NCBI RefSeq assembly: GCF_035581345.1
Contig: NZ_CP141608.1
Coordinates: 3,998,501-4,062,500 of the forward strand
Direction of reading: 5' to 3'
Length of the DNA: 64,000 nt
Origin: Pseudomonas sp. JQ170C
GTDB lineage: Bacteria; Pseudomonadota; Gammaproteobacteria; Pseudomonadales; Pseudomonadaceae
A program made the position numbers and the translations under genes. Shown piece by piece: positions 37,784-46,773 of the stretch (position 1 is the stretch's first letter; the number at the start of each line of letters is the position of its first letter). Under the pieces are notes generated by a model. It was given only the letters and a program-made list of their open reading frames with translations, had not been told where the DNA came from and ran no database searches.

Positions 37784-40216
37784 ATGCCGTCCCGTCTTCC
37801 CACCCACCTGAACACACTGGCCCTGGCCATCGCCCTCGGTTTGTCGACCACTGTGCTGCCCAGCCTGCCGATCCAGGCCAGCGAGCGGGCACAAGTGCAG
37901 GCATTCGATATCGCCGCCGGCCCGCTCAGCGCGCGCCTGAACCAGTTGGCCAGCGAAGCCGGGATTCTGCTGGCTGGCGACTCACGCCTGACCCAGGGCA
38001 AGACCGGCCAGGCCGTTCGCGGCCGTTACCCAGCGGCCCAGGCCCTGCAGATCATGCTCGTCGGTACCGGACTCAGCGCGGTGGCCAGTGGCGACAACCG
38101 CTACCTGCTGCAAGCCGCCCAGGACGGCGAAACCCTGGAGCTTGGGGTCACCAGCATTGATGCCCGCACCGACAGCGCCACCACCGAGGGCAGCGGCTCC
38201 TACACCTCGCCGGTGACCACCATCGGCAAGGGTGTCAAGGCACTCAAGGACATTCCCCAGGCCGTGAGCGTAGTGACCCGCCAGCGCATGGATGAGCAAA
38301 ACATCAGCACTGTCACCGAAGCGCTGATCAACTCGCCCGGGATCACCGTGGTGCCGTCGTTCACCGGCAGCCAGTTCTATTCCCGGGGCTTTTTCATCAA
38401 CAGTTTCCAGTACGACGGTGTGCCGCTTGAGCGCCAGTTGTACGCCCGTGGTTCGAGTTTTGGCGGGCAGACGGCGATCCTCGACCGCGTCGAAGTACTG
38501 CGCGGACCACAAGGGTTGCTCGAAGGTGGGGGTGACCCTTCGGGGGCGGTCAACCTGGTACGCAAGCGCCCGACCCATTCGGCGCAAACCCACCTGAGCG
38601 CCAAGGCCGGCTCCTGGGACCACTATGGCGCACAGGTCGACACCGCCGGCCCGCTGGACGCCCAAGGCCGCGTGCGGGGCCGCCTGGTGATGGACTACGA
38701 CACCACCCAGTCATTTGTCGATGTTGTGCAAAGCGACAACCAGACCCTCTACGCCGCCCTCGACTTCGACCTTACCGACAGCACCCAGCTGGGCGTGGGC
38801 TACAGCCACGAGCGCCTGGATGCCACGCCCTACATGATGGGCATCCCCAACTACAGCGACGGCAGCATGCCGAGCCTGGACCGCTCCACCTTCCTGGGGG
38901 CCCGCTGGGACAACTGGGACAAGCGCCAGGACACCTACTACCTGGACCTCAACCAGCAACTGAGCGACGACTGGAAGCTCAAGGCCAGTGTGGTGAACAT
39001 TCGCGAGTTCAATGACTTCAAATACCTGCAGCGGCGCGGGCGCATGGGCCCGGGCTACACCCTGGCGGGCGATGCCTATGTGTTCGACTATTTCTCCGAA
39101 CACTGGGGTGGCGATATCAATGCCACCGGTGACCTGCAGTTGTTCGGCCGACGCCTGGGCCTGACCCTGGGCGGCAACTATTCGCGACTCAAGAGCAACG
39201 ACGTGTGGGGCGCGCGCTACAACTACGTCACGCCCATCAACATCTTCGACTACAGCCCGAGCGCCATTGAACCGAGCGACGACTCGATCTACTCCGCCAA
39301 CCAGTGGCTCGACGGCTACACCTCGACACAGAAAGGCCTGTACGCGGTAGGCGACTATCAACTGACCGACAACCTGTCATTGATCCTCGGCAGCCGGGTA
39401 TCGAGCTTCCGTACGGTGTTCGATTCCGATGGTCCCTGGGGCGTGACCCGCTCCACCGCGGAAAAAAACGGCAAGGTCACGCCCTACGCCGGCTTGGTGT
39501 ACTCGCTCAACGAGCACTGGAACGCCTACGCCAGCTACACCGAGATCTTCAAGCCACAGACCCAGCGTACCGCCGAAGGCAGCCTGCTCGACGCACGCAC
39601 TGGCAAAAGCTATGAGATTGGCCTCAAGGGCGAGCACGCCAATGGCCGACTGAACACTGCCTTTGCCCTGTACCAGATGGAGCAGGACAACATCCCGATG
39701 CCCGATGCGGGCATCCCCTCGGACATTGCCAATGCCCAATGCGGCGGTACCTGCTATGTGCCCTCCGGCACCATCCACAGCCGTGGCTTTGAAGCAGAGA
39801 TCAGCGGCGAAGTGCTGCCAGACCTGCAGGTCTCGGCGGCCTATACCCTGAACCTGCTCAAGTACCTGGACGAAGAGCCGGCCACGGCAGGCAACATCAG
39901 CGCCAACACCCAGACGCCAAAACACATCCTGCGGACCTGGGCCAACTACCGTCTGCCAGGCGAATGGCAGCGGGTCTCGGTGGGGGCCGGGGTCAATGCT
40001 CAAAGCAGCTCGGCAGGCTTTGGCTACTATGGCCGCGAACAGGGTGGCTATGCCGTGTGGAACTCGCGGGTCGCCTACGCCTTCGACGAACACTTGAGCG
40101 CCGCGTTGAACATCAACAACCTGTTCGACCGCAAGTACTACCGGGCCATTGACTACGATCACAACTTCTATGGTGATCCACGCAATGTGCTGATGAGCCT
40201 GGACTATCGCTTCTAA
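37784..40216 (+). CDS. TonB-dependent ferric-siderophore receptor with signalling domain (module 3)
   Basis: An 810-residue outer-membrane transducer receptor. The signal peptide ends near SLPIQAS; the STN domain runs from QAFDIAAGPLSARLNQLAS to MLVGTGLSAVA; the plug shows VKALKDIPQAVSVVTRQRM and VEVLRGPQGLLEGGGDPSG; the barrel ends NVLMSLDYRF. It resembles FhuE/FoxA-type receptors for hydroxamate siderophores, but this is only a family-level guess. The ribosome-binding site AAGGAA can be hidden by the inverted repeat upstream. It follows fecR by 96 bases. No terminator is obvious in the 160 bases after the stop. Confidence 0.93.
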   Translation: MPSRLPTHLNTLALAIALGLSTTVLPSLPIQASERAQVQAFDIAAGPLSARLNQLASEAGILLAGDSRLTQGKTGQAVRGRYPAAQALQIMLVGTGLSAVASGDNRYLLQAAQDGETLELGVTSIDARTDSATTEGSGSYTSPVTTIGKGVKALKDIPQAVSVVTRQRMDEQNISTVTEALINSPGITVVPSFTGSQFYSRGFFINSFQYDGVPLERQLYARGSSFGGQTAILDRVEVLRGPQGLLEGGGDPSGAVNLVRKRPTHSAQTHLSAKAGSWDHYGAQVDTAGPLDAQGRVRGRLVMDYDTTQSFVDVVQSDNQTLYAALDFDLTDSTQLGVGYSHERLDATPYMMGIPNYSDGSMPSLDRSTFLGARWDNWDKRQDTYYLDLNQQLSDDWKLKASVVNIREFNDFKYLQRRGRMGPGYTLAGDAYVFDYFSEHWGGDINATGDLQLFGRRLGLTLGGNYSRLKSNDVWGARYNYVTPINIFDYSPSAIEPSDDSIYSANQWLDGYTSTQKGLYAVGDYQLTDNLSLILGSRVSSFRTVFDSDGPWGVTRSTAEKNGKVTPYAGLVYSLNEHWNAYASYTEIFKPQTQRTAEGSLLDARTGKSYEIGLKGEHANGRLNTAFALYQMEQDNIPMPDAGIPSDIANAQCGGTCYVPSGTIHSRGFEAEISGEVLPDLQVSAAYTLNLLKYLDEEPATAGNISANTQTPKHILRTWANYRLPGEWQRVSVGAGVNAQSSSAGFGYYGREQGGYAVWNSRVAYAFDEHLSAALNINNLFDRKYYRAIDYDHNFYGDPRNVLMSLDYRF

Positions 40217-40378
40217 GCCTGGGCGGCGCTTTACCGGCGTCGCTTATACCCTTACGCTGTGCAGCCCATGCGCTTTCCCGAGGTGTAGTCCGATGCGTCA
40301 TTAATGCCGCCGTCTGCTTGACGGCCCGTCTTCATCCCCCTTTGCCGGGGACGTTGCTGGCATTTTATGGAGTGTCGT

Positions 40379-41968
40379 ATGACCCCTGCCTCGATCCTGA
40401 CGCTCGATGGCGTCGCCTATGCCCTGCCCGATGGCAGGCCATTGTTTACCGACCTGAATGAACGTTTCGACCAGCGCCGCACCGGCCTGGTCGGACGCAA
40501 TGGCGTGGGCAAGAGCATCCTTGCGCACATCCTCTGCGGCCGTCTGGCGCCCACCAGCGGGCACTGCCGCGCCGCCGGCCGGGTGCATTATCTGGGGCAA
40601 CACCTGGGCGGCCCCGCCACGACGGTGAGGCAACTGGCCCAGGTCGACGCGGTGCTCGATGCCTTGCAGCGCATCGAGGCGGGTAGCTGCTCGCAAGCCG
40701 ACTTCGACACCGTGGGCGAACGCTGGGACATGCGCGAACGCCTGCAAGCGCAACTGGCGCGCCATGGCCTGGAACAGCTGGATGCAGAGCGGCCCGTCGC
40801 CACCTTGAGCGGCGGCCAGGCCATGCGTGTGGCCTTGCTCGGGGCGTTTCTCAGTGAGGCCGATTACCTGATCCTCGATGAGCCGAGCAATCACCTGGAC
40901 GGCCCCGGCCGCGCGCAACTGCTCACCTTGCTCGGTGAATGGAACAAGGGCTTGCTGGTGATCAGCCATGATCGTGAACTGCTTGAGCATATGGAGCGGA
41001 TCGTCGAGCTCTCGACCCTGGGCCTTGCCAGTTATGGTGGCAATTACAGTGTCTATGCCCAGTGCAAAGCCGAGGAAAGCGCCCAGGCCGAACGCACGCT
41101 GGAACGCCTGAAGCTGGAACGCCAGCGCCAGGCCCGTGCGCTCCAGCAACAACGCGAGCGACTGGAGCGGCGCCAGTCCAGGGCCGGCCGGGAAGCACGT
41201 GACAGCAACCAGGCGAAGATCCTCCTGGACCGCAAGCAGGAGCGCAGCGAAGCCACCGCCGGCAAGCAGCAGCGTGATCATCAGGCCGCGCGCCAGGCCA
41301 TGGCGCAAAAAATTCGCGACGCTGCCCAGCGGGTGGAAGCCGGCAGCGCCATCGTCCTCCATGCGCCGGCACCCACGCGGCAGGCGGGTAACCCGCTGGT
41401 AACGCTGCAGGCCGTGCAACTGCCTTTCGGTGATCCGCTGCAGGCACCACTGGACGCGTGCCTGTACAGCGGCGAACGGGTCGCGCTGGTCGGTGCCAAC
41501 GGCAGCGGCAAGTCGACGTTGCTCAGCGTGCTGGCGGGGCATCTCGCGCCACGCGGCGGCCATGTACAGGTATGCGTTGCAACCGCCTACGTCGACCAGC
41601 AATGCAGCCTGCTGCCCTCCTCGCAGTCGGTACTCGATTACCTGCGCCAGTGCACCGCCAGCCTCGATGAAAGCAGCCTGCGCACGCGCCTTGCACAATT
41701 GGGTCTGGGTGCCGATCGGGTGGAGCTGCCCAGCGGTGTGCTCAGTGGCGGCGAAAGGCTCAAGGCGGCCCTGGCTGGCGTGCTGTATGGCGACAATCCG
41801 GTGCAGCTATTGCTGCTGGATGAGCCGAGCAATCACCTTGACCTACCCTCCCTCACCGCCCTGGAAACCATGCTGCGCCACTACCGCGGCGCCTTGCTGG
41901 TGGCCTCTCACGACAGCGTGTTCTTGCAGCAGGTGGGGCTGGACCGCGAGTGGCGAGTGGGACGCTGA
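40379..41968 (+). CDS. ABC-F family ATPase
   Basis: A 529-residue soluble protein with two ATPase domains and no membrane segments, as in Uup/YheS and other ABC-F proteins that bind the ribosomal E site. Domain 1 has GRNGVGKSILAHIL, LSGGQAMRVALLGAF and YLILDEPSNHLDGPG; domain 2 has GANGSGKSTLLSVL, LSGGERLKAALAGVL and LLLLDEPSNHLDLPS. The linker near residues 230-310 is rich in Arg and Gln and probably a coiled coil. It starts at ATG 40379 with GGAG six bases upstream and ends at a strong terminator. The family role is translation-factor-like, sometimes antibiotic protection. Confidence 0.93.
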   Translation: MTPASILTLDGVAYALPDGRPLFTDLNERFDQRRTGLVGRNGVGKSILAHILCGRLAPTSGHCRAAGRVHYLGQHLGGPATTVRQLAQVDAVLDALQRIEAGSCSQADFDTVGERWDMRERLQAQLARHGLEQLDAERPVATLSGGQAMRVALLGAFLSEADYLILDEPSNHLDGPGRAQLLTLLGEWNKGLLVISHDRELLEHMERIVELSTLGLASYGGNYSVYAQCKAEESAQAERTLERLKLERQRQARALQQQRERLERRQSRAGREARDSNQAKILLDRKQERSEATAGKQQRDHQAARQAMAQKIRDAAQRVEAGSAIVLHAPAPTRQAGNPLVTLQAVQLPFGDPLQAPLDACLYSGERVALVGANGSGKSTLLSVLAGHLAPRGGHVQVCVATAYVDQQCSLLPSSQSVLDYLRQCTASLDESSLRTRLAQLGLGADRVELPSGVLSGGERLKAALAGVLYGDNPVQLLLLDEPSNHLDLPSLTALETMLRHYRGALLVASHDSVFLQQVGLDREWRVGR

Positions 41969-41974
41969 AACGAC

Positions 41975-42004
41975 AAGGCCCCGTCCATTGCTGGACGGGG
42001 CCTT
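41975..42004 (+). terminator. Strong hairpin after the ABC-F gene
   Basis: AAGGCCCCGTCCA and TGGACGGGGCCTT form a perfect 13-bp stem with a TTGC loop, seven bases after the stop; the flanking A and T runs are short. Confidence 0.85.
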
Positions 42005-42136
42005 GGTTTACCCTGCTGCCTGGTGTTCAAACTATCGTACCTGCCCCGCGATTGGCGGCGGTCGGGATACGTATCGAGGTCAGCGGGCAAAGCTTCATTG
42101 AATTTATGGTGCGCCTGACTTTTCGGTCTGTCCAGC

Positions 42137-42622
42137 TCAATGTGCAGACAAATGGCCCAACGGTAGCGGCCCGTGGGGCTTGACCGTCTGGATGGCGAAA
42201 TTGCTGCGAATATCACTGACGCCCGGCAGCTTGAGCAGGGTGTCGATGAGGAAGCGCTCGTAGCTGCGCAGGTCAGGTACCACCACCTGCAACAGAAAAT
42301 CCGACTCGCCCGACACCAGGTGCGCAGCAATCACTTCCGGCAGGGCCAGTACCGCTTGCTGAAAGGCCTGGGCGGCCGGTTCGTGATGGCGCTCGACCTT
42401 GACCCCGACGAACACGGTCAGGCCCAGGCCCACTTCGTTGCGGTCCAGCTGGGCGGCATAGCCCTTGATCATCCCCGCCTCTTCCAGCAGGCGGACCCGG
42501 CGCAGGCAGGGTGACGGTGACAGGCCGATCATTTCGGCAAGCTCCACATTGCTCAGGCGCGCGTTGCGCTGCAGGGCGTCGAGAATCTTGCGGTCAAAAG
42601 CGTCCAGGGTGATTTTTGGCAT
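42137..42622 (-). CDS. Lrp/AsnC-family regulator
   Basis: A 161-residue regulator: helix-turn-helix in ILDALQRNARLSNVELAEMIGLSPSPCLRRVRLLEEAG (residues ~13-50) and a ligand-binding RAM domain beginning LGLTVFVGVKVERH. It is divergent from a LysE-type exporter gene with 135 bases between start codons, the classic arrangement for an amino-acid-sensing regulator and its exporter. The sensed amino acid is unknown. It is clearly distinct from global Lrp. Confidence 0.92.
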   Translation of the reverse strand: MPKITLDAFDRKILDALQRNARLSNVELAEMIGLSPSPCLRRVRLLEEAGMIKGYAAQLDRNEVGLGLTVFVGVKVERHHEPAAQAFQQAVLALPEVIAAHLVSGESDFLLQVVVPDLRSYERFLIDTLLKLPGVSDIRSNFAIQTVKPHGPLPLGHLSAH

Positions 42623-42757
42623 GATCGGTATATTCCTTTACTGATCGTGGCAGTTTATATCAATACACTCTGTAGTCCACGCAACATTCGCAAGCACCTG
42701 CCAGCCCCTCCCGGCATAGAATTTTTGCCTGACGGTTGATTGCCAAGGGTGGGTGAA

Positions 42758-43393
42758 ATGACGCAATACAGCGTGTTTTGTGCAGCATTGCTGGTGGTGT
42801 ACCTGGTACCCGGGCCGGACATGTTCCTGCTCCTCAACACCGGCGCCAGCGAAGGCCGTCGCCAGGCCCTGATGACCGCACTGGGCCTGGCCCTGGCGCG
42901 GGCCGCTCATGTCACCCTGGCCGCCCTGGGGCTGGCGGCGCTGCTGCGCACCCATCCCTGGGCCTTCGACCTGCTGAGCATCGCCGGCGGCGTGTACCTC
43001 GCCTGGCTGGGCTGGCAGTTGCTGTGCACTCCGATCTCGGCATTGCCCAGCAGCTCGGCCAAGGCACGCAAGCCCGGCCATTGGTCGGCTGCCTTGAAAA
43101 AGGGCCTGCTGACCAACCTGCTCAATCCCAAGGCACTGTTGTTCTGTTCGGTGCTGCTGCCGCAGTTCATCAGCCAGACAGCCGGGCCGATCGGCCAGCA
43201 ATTTGCCATCCTGGGCAGCGTACTGGTGGTGGTCGGGCTGGGCTTTGACACGTTCTACGCCTTGAGCGGTGATCGCCTGGGCCGCTGGGTGGCCGCCAGC
43301 CCCTGGAAACAGAAGCTGCAGAACCGCCTGTTCGGCACCCTGCTGATCGGCTTCGGGGCGCGCCTGGTGCTGCTGCGCGAGCTTGGCGGGTGA
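42758..43393 (+). CDS. LysE/RhtB-family amino-acid exporter
   Basis: A 211-residue inner-membrane protein with about six hydrophobic segments. ATG 42758 has GGGTGAA upstream and is preferred to an in-frame TTG at 42740. The family motif VPGPDMFLLLNTGASEGRRQA (here residues ~18-38, read as VPGPD followed by the G-A-S-E-G-R-R loop) and NLLNPKALLFCSVLLPQF are visible. The probable substrate is an amino acid or derivative, regulated by the divergent Lrp-type protein. Confidence 0.92.
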   Translation: MTQYSVFCAALLVVYLVPGPDMFLLLNTGASEGRRQALMTALGLALARAAHVTLAALGLAALLRTHPWAFDLLSIAGGVYLAWLGWQLLCTPISALPSSSAKARKPGHWSAALKKGLLTNLLNPKALLFCSVLLPQFISQTAGPIGQQFAILGSVLVVVGLGFDTFYALSGDRLGRWVAASPWKQKLQNRLFGTLLIGFGARLVLLRELGG

Positions 43394-43534
43394 CGATTTG
43401 CGCTGATTTTCACTGCGACCATGGTCCAATCTATGACTGGGCGTTCCCGATCCGCACGGGATGTATTATCGTGGCTGCGTGCGCTATTTCAGCCGCCTGA
43501 GCCATCAGGCATATGCCAACCATTCGAGGGTGCC

Positions 43535-44551
43535 ATGAGTAACGAAAGCATTAACTGGGACAAGCTGGGCTTCGACTACATCAAGACCGACAAGCGCTAC
43601 CTGTCCTACTTCCGTAACGGCGAGTGGGACAAGGGCACCCTGACCGAAGACAACCAGCTGCACATCAGCGAAGGCTCGACCGCGCTGCATTATGGCCAGC
43701 AGTGCTTTGAAGGCATGAAGGCGTACCGCTGCAAGGATGGTTCGATCAACCTCTTCCGCCCTGACCAGAACGCCCTGCGCATGCAGCGCAGCTGCGACCG
43801 CCTGCTGATGCCACGCGTGCCTACCGATGTGTTCATCGAGGCCTGCAAACAAGTGGTCAAGGCCAACGAGCGCTTCGTGCCGCCGTATGGCAAGGGCGCC
43901 CTGTACCTGCGTCCGTTCGTGATCGGCGTCGGCGACAACATCGGCGTGCGTACCGCGCCGGAGTTCATCTTCTCGATCTTCGCGATTCCGGTCGGTTCGT
44001 ACTTCAAGGGCGGCATGACCCCGCACAAGTTCCTGATCTCCGATTACGACCGCGCCGCGCCACAAGGCACCGGTGCCGCCAAGGTCGGCGGCAACTACGC
44101 AGCCAGTCTGCAACCCGGCTACAACGCCAAGCAGGCCGGTTTTGCCGACTGCATCTACCTTGACCCGCTGACCCACACCAAGATCGAAGAAGTCGGTTCG
44201 GCCAACTTCTTCGGTATCACCGCCAACAACGAGTTCATCACGCCGAAGTCCGCTTCGGTGCTGCCAGGCATCACCCGCCTGTCGCTGATGGAACTGGCGC
44301 AATCGCGCCTGGGCCTGACGGTGATCGAAGGCGACGTGCTGATCAACAACCTCGGCCTGTTCAAGGAAGCCGGTGCCTGCGGTACCGCGGCAGTGATCAC
44401 CCCGATCGGCGGCATCCAGTACGACGGCAAGCTGCACGTGTTCTACAGCGAAACCGAAGTGGGCCCGGTGACCCAGAAGCTCTATCAGGAGCTGACCGGC
44501 ATTCAGAGCGGCGACATCGAAGGCCCGGCGGGCTGGATCGTCAAGGTCTGA
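43535..44551 (+). CDS. ilvE: Branched-chain amino-acid aminotransferase
   Basis: A 338-residue PLP-dependent class IV aminotransferase that makes leucine, isoleucine and valine from their keto acids. ATG 43535 begins MSNESINWDKLGFDYIKTDK; the open frame extends upstream but without family similarity. Landmarks are HYGQQCFEGMKAYRC, VGGNYAASLQPGYNAKQAGF with the catalytic lysine in YNAKQ, and VGSANFFGITANNEFITP. Length agrees with the long (BCAT-type) IlvE of Pseudomonas. It is monocistronic, followed by a compact REP pair. Its promoter is not obvious from the sequence. Confidence 0.96.
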   Translation: MSNESINWDKLGFDYIKTDKRYLSYFRNGEWDKGTLTEDNQLHISEGSTALHYGQQCFEGMKAYRCKDGSINLFRPDQNALRMQRSCDRLLMPRVPTDVFIEACKQVVKANERFVPPYGKGALYLRPFVIGVGDNIGVRTAPEFIFSIFAIPVGSYFKGGMTPHKFLISDYDRAAPQGTGAAKVGGNYAASLQPGYNAKQAGFADCIYLDPLTHTKIEEVGSANFFGITANNEFITPKSASVLPGITRLSLMELAQSRLGLTVIEGDVLINNLGLFKEAGACGTAAVITPIGGIQYDGKLHVFYSETEVGPVTQKLYQELTGIQSGDIEGPAGWIVKV

Positions 44552-44564
44552 TGAGCTGACAACT

Positions 44565-44609
44565 TCGCGGGGCAAGCCCGCTCCTACCGGGGCGGGCTTG
44601 TCTGGCGAT
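44565..44609. repeat. Inward-close REP pair
   Basis: TCGCGGGGCAAGCCCGCTCC is followed after six bases by a degenerate inverted copy (GGGGCGGGCTTGTCTGGCGA). It sits between ilvE and the response-regulator gene. Confidence 0.85.
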
Positions 44610-44685
44610 CATGAATTTTTCTTTAACCCGGGCACCGCCTATTCTTTGGCACAATCAGGTCTCTACTCGCCGCCCAGGTAATAGC

Positions 44686-45366
44686 ATGCCCCGCGTACTG
44701 ACTATCGAAGACGATGCGGTCACCGCACAAGAGATCGTCGCCGAACTTTCCAGCCATGGCCTGGAAGTGGATTGGGCCGACAACGGCCGTGAAGGCCTGG
44801 CCAAGGCCATTGCCGGCGGCTACGACCTGATCACCCTGGACCGCATGCTCCCCGAGCTCGACGGCCTGACCATCGTCACGACCCTGCGCAACCTCAAGAT
44901 CGCCACGCCAATCCTGATGATCAGCGCTCTCTCGGATGTCGACGAACGGGTACGCGGCCTGCGTGCCGGTGGCGACGACTACCTGACCAAACCCTTTGCC
45001 TCCGACGAAATGGCCGCCCGCGTAGAAGTGCTGCTGCGGCGCAACAGCGTGCCCCTGGCGCAGACCCGCCTGCAGGTCGGCGACCTGGAGCTGGACCTGA
45101 TCAGCCACGAGGCGCGGCGCGGCGAGCACACCCTGAACTTGCTGCCCACCGAGTACAAGTTGCTGGAATTTCTCATGCGCCATGCCGGCCAGGTGATTAC
45201 CCGGATGATGATCTTCGAGGAAGTCTGGGGTTATCACTTCGACCCCGGCACCAACCTGATCGACGTGCATATCGGCCGCTTGCGCAAGAAGATCGACGCC
45301 GCCGGCCAGACCCCGCTGATTCGGACCGTGCGGGGCTCGGGCTATGCCATTGCCGAACCCGTCTAA
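44686..45366 (+). CDS. OmpR-family response regulator
   Basis: A 226-residue two-component response regulator. The receiver domain has the acidic pair in TIEDD, the phospho-acceptor Asp52 in ITLDRMLPELDG and Lys102 in YLTKPF. The effector domain is a winged helix of the OmpR type (LNLLPTEYKLLEFLMRHAGQ, VDVHIGRLRKKID-like). ATG 44686 is preferred over upstream in-frame starts. Its last 23 bases overlap the start of the kinase gene, so the pair is translationally coupled. The signal sensed is unknown. Confidence 0.93.
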   Translation: MPRVLTIEDDAVTAQEIVAELSSHGLEVDWADNGREGLAKAIAGGYDLITLDRMLPELDGLTIVTTLRNLKIATPILMISALSDVDERVRGLRAGGDDYLTKPFASDEMAARVEVLLRRNSVPLAQTRLQVGDLELDLISHEARRGEHTLNLLPTEYKLLEFLMRHAGQVITRMMIFEEVWGYHFDPGTNLIDVHIGRLRKKIDAAGQTPLIRTVRGSGYAIAEPV

Positions 45367-46732
45367 GGGCTGGAGCTCGTCCACCAGCCGCCTGCTTGCG
45401 CTGTACAGTTTTCTATTCGTGGCCTGGAGCAGCATCCTCATGGGGGTGCTGTACTTCGAGGTCTCGGGCTACCTGAACAAACTCACCCGCCACTCGCTGC
45501 TGCAGCGCCAACACTTGTTCGCGCACATGAGCGGCAAACAGCTCGACGATGCCCTGATCGCCAGCCAAGCCTTCGAGGAGCGCAGCTTCGACGCCTACGG
45601 CCTGTTCGATGCGCAGTTCAATCCTCTCGGCGGGCAGATCCGCCAGGTGCCGGCCGACCTGGGCCTGGACGGCAAGATCCATGAGCTGAACCGCTGCCTG
45701 GATGCTGACGACCCACACCTGCCCCGCGACAGCTGCGACGCGGTGGCCATCAAGGTCCGTGATGGCCGCTGGCTGCTGCTGGTGCGCGACAACGGCTCAC
45801 TGTTCGTGGTCACCCGCATCATCCTGCATGCCCTGCTGTGGGGCCTGTCGTTGACCATCATTCCCGGCATCGCCGGCTGGTACCTGCTGCGCCGCCGGCC
45901 GCTCAAGCGTATTCGCGCGATCCAGGACACCGCCGAGCAGATCGTCGCCGGCGACCTGACCCGGCGCCTGCCGCTGTCGTCGCGGCGCGACGAGCTGGAC
46001 ATGCTGGCGGCCATCGTCAATGCCATGCTCGACCGCATCGAGCGGCTGATGCACGAGGTCAAGGGCGTGTGCGACAACATTGCCCACGACCTGCGCACGC
46101 CACTGACCCGCCTGCGCGCCCAGCTCTACCGTATCCGCCAACAGGCCGGTGACGACTCGCCCCAGGCCGAGGCGCTGGAGCAGGCCATCGGCGAAACCGA
46201 CACACTGATGGCGCGCTTTCGCGGCTTGCTCCGCATCAGCGAACTGGAAGACCGCCAGCGTCGCGCCGGGTTTGTCGAACTCGACCTGCGCGCCCTGCTG
46301 CTGGAGATGCATGATTTCTACCTGCCGCTGGCCGAGGATGGCGAGATTCAACTGAGCCTTGAAGTGCCTGAACAGCTGCCACCCCTGCATGGCGATCGCG
46401 AGCTGCTGTTTGAAGCCCTGGCCAATTTGCTGGGCAACGCCATCAAGTTCACCCCGGCCGGCGGCCAGGTGCGAATGCGCGCCAGCAGCGATGCGCAGGG
46501 TGTGCAGATTGCGGTTGAGGACAGCGGACCGGGGATTCCCGAGGACGAGCGCGATGCGGTGTTGAAGCGCTTTTATCGCAGTGAGGAAGGCCATCGGCAC
46601 CCGGGGTTCGGGCTGGGCTTGTCAATCGTTGCGGCGATCGTTGACTTGCATGGCTTTGGCTTGGAGGTGGGGAGCAGCGCGTTGGGCGGGGCGAAGTTGG
46701 TGGTGCATTGTCGAACCACATCGCGGGGCTAG
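45344..46732 (+). CDS. Sensor histidine kinase partner of the response regulator
   Basis: A 462-residue inner-membrane kinase: membrane segment at residues ~17-38, a periplasmic sensor of ~110 residues, second segment ~152-182, HAMP domain (RRRPLKRIRAIQDTAEQIVAG), phospho-acceptor His248 in NIAHDLRTPLTRLRA, and an ATPase domain with NLLGNAIKFTP, DSGPGIPEDE and GFGLGLSIV. The start at 45344 overlaps the regulator gene. The stop codon TAG lies inside a REP (CGCGGGGCTAGCCC), so the last residues TSRG are encoded by the repeat. The stimulus cannot be inferred. Confidence 0.92.
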   Translation: MPLPNPSKGWSSSTSRLLALYSFLFVAWSSILMGVLYFEVSGYLNKLTRHSLLQRQHLFAHMSGKQLDDALIASQAFEERSFDAYGLFDAQFNPLGGQIRQVPADLGLDGKIHELNRCLDADDPHLPRDSCDAVAIKVRDGRWLLLVRDNGSLFVVTRIILHALLWGLSLTIIPGIAGWYLLRRRPLKRIRAIQDTAEQIVAGDLTRRLPLSSRRDELDMLAAIVNAMLDRIERLMHEVKGVCDNIAHDLRTPLTRLRAQLYRIRQQAGDDSPQAEALEQAIGETDTLMARFRGLLRISELEDRQRRAGFVELDLRALLLEMHDFYLPLAEDGEIQLSLEVPEQLPPLHGDRELLFEALANLLGNAIKFTPAGGQVRMRASSDAQGVQIAVEDSGPGIPEDERDAVLKRFYRSEEGHRHPGFGLGLSIVAAIVDLHGFGLEVGSSALGGAKLVVHCRTTSRG

Positions 46733-46770
46733 CCCGCTCCTACCGTGTAGGAGCGGGCTAGCCCCGCGAT
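46721..46770. repeat. Inward-close REP pair overlapping the kinase stop
   Basis: TCGCGGGGCTAGCCCGCTCC, ten bases, then GGAGCGGGCTAGCCCCGCGA. Both arms share the variant CTAG where others have CTTG or CAAG, so the arms match each other better than they match other copies. The pair lies between convergent genes. Confidence 0.9.
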
Positions 46771-46773
46771 GGA

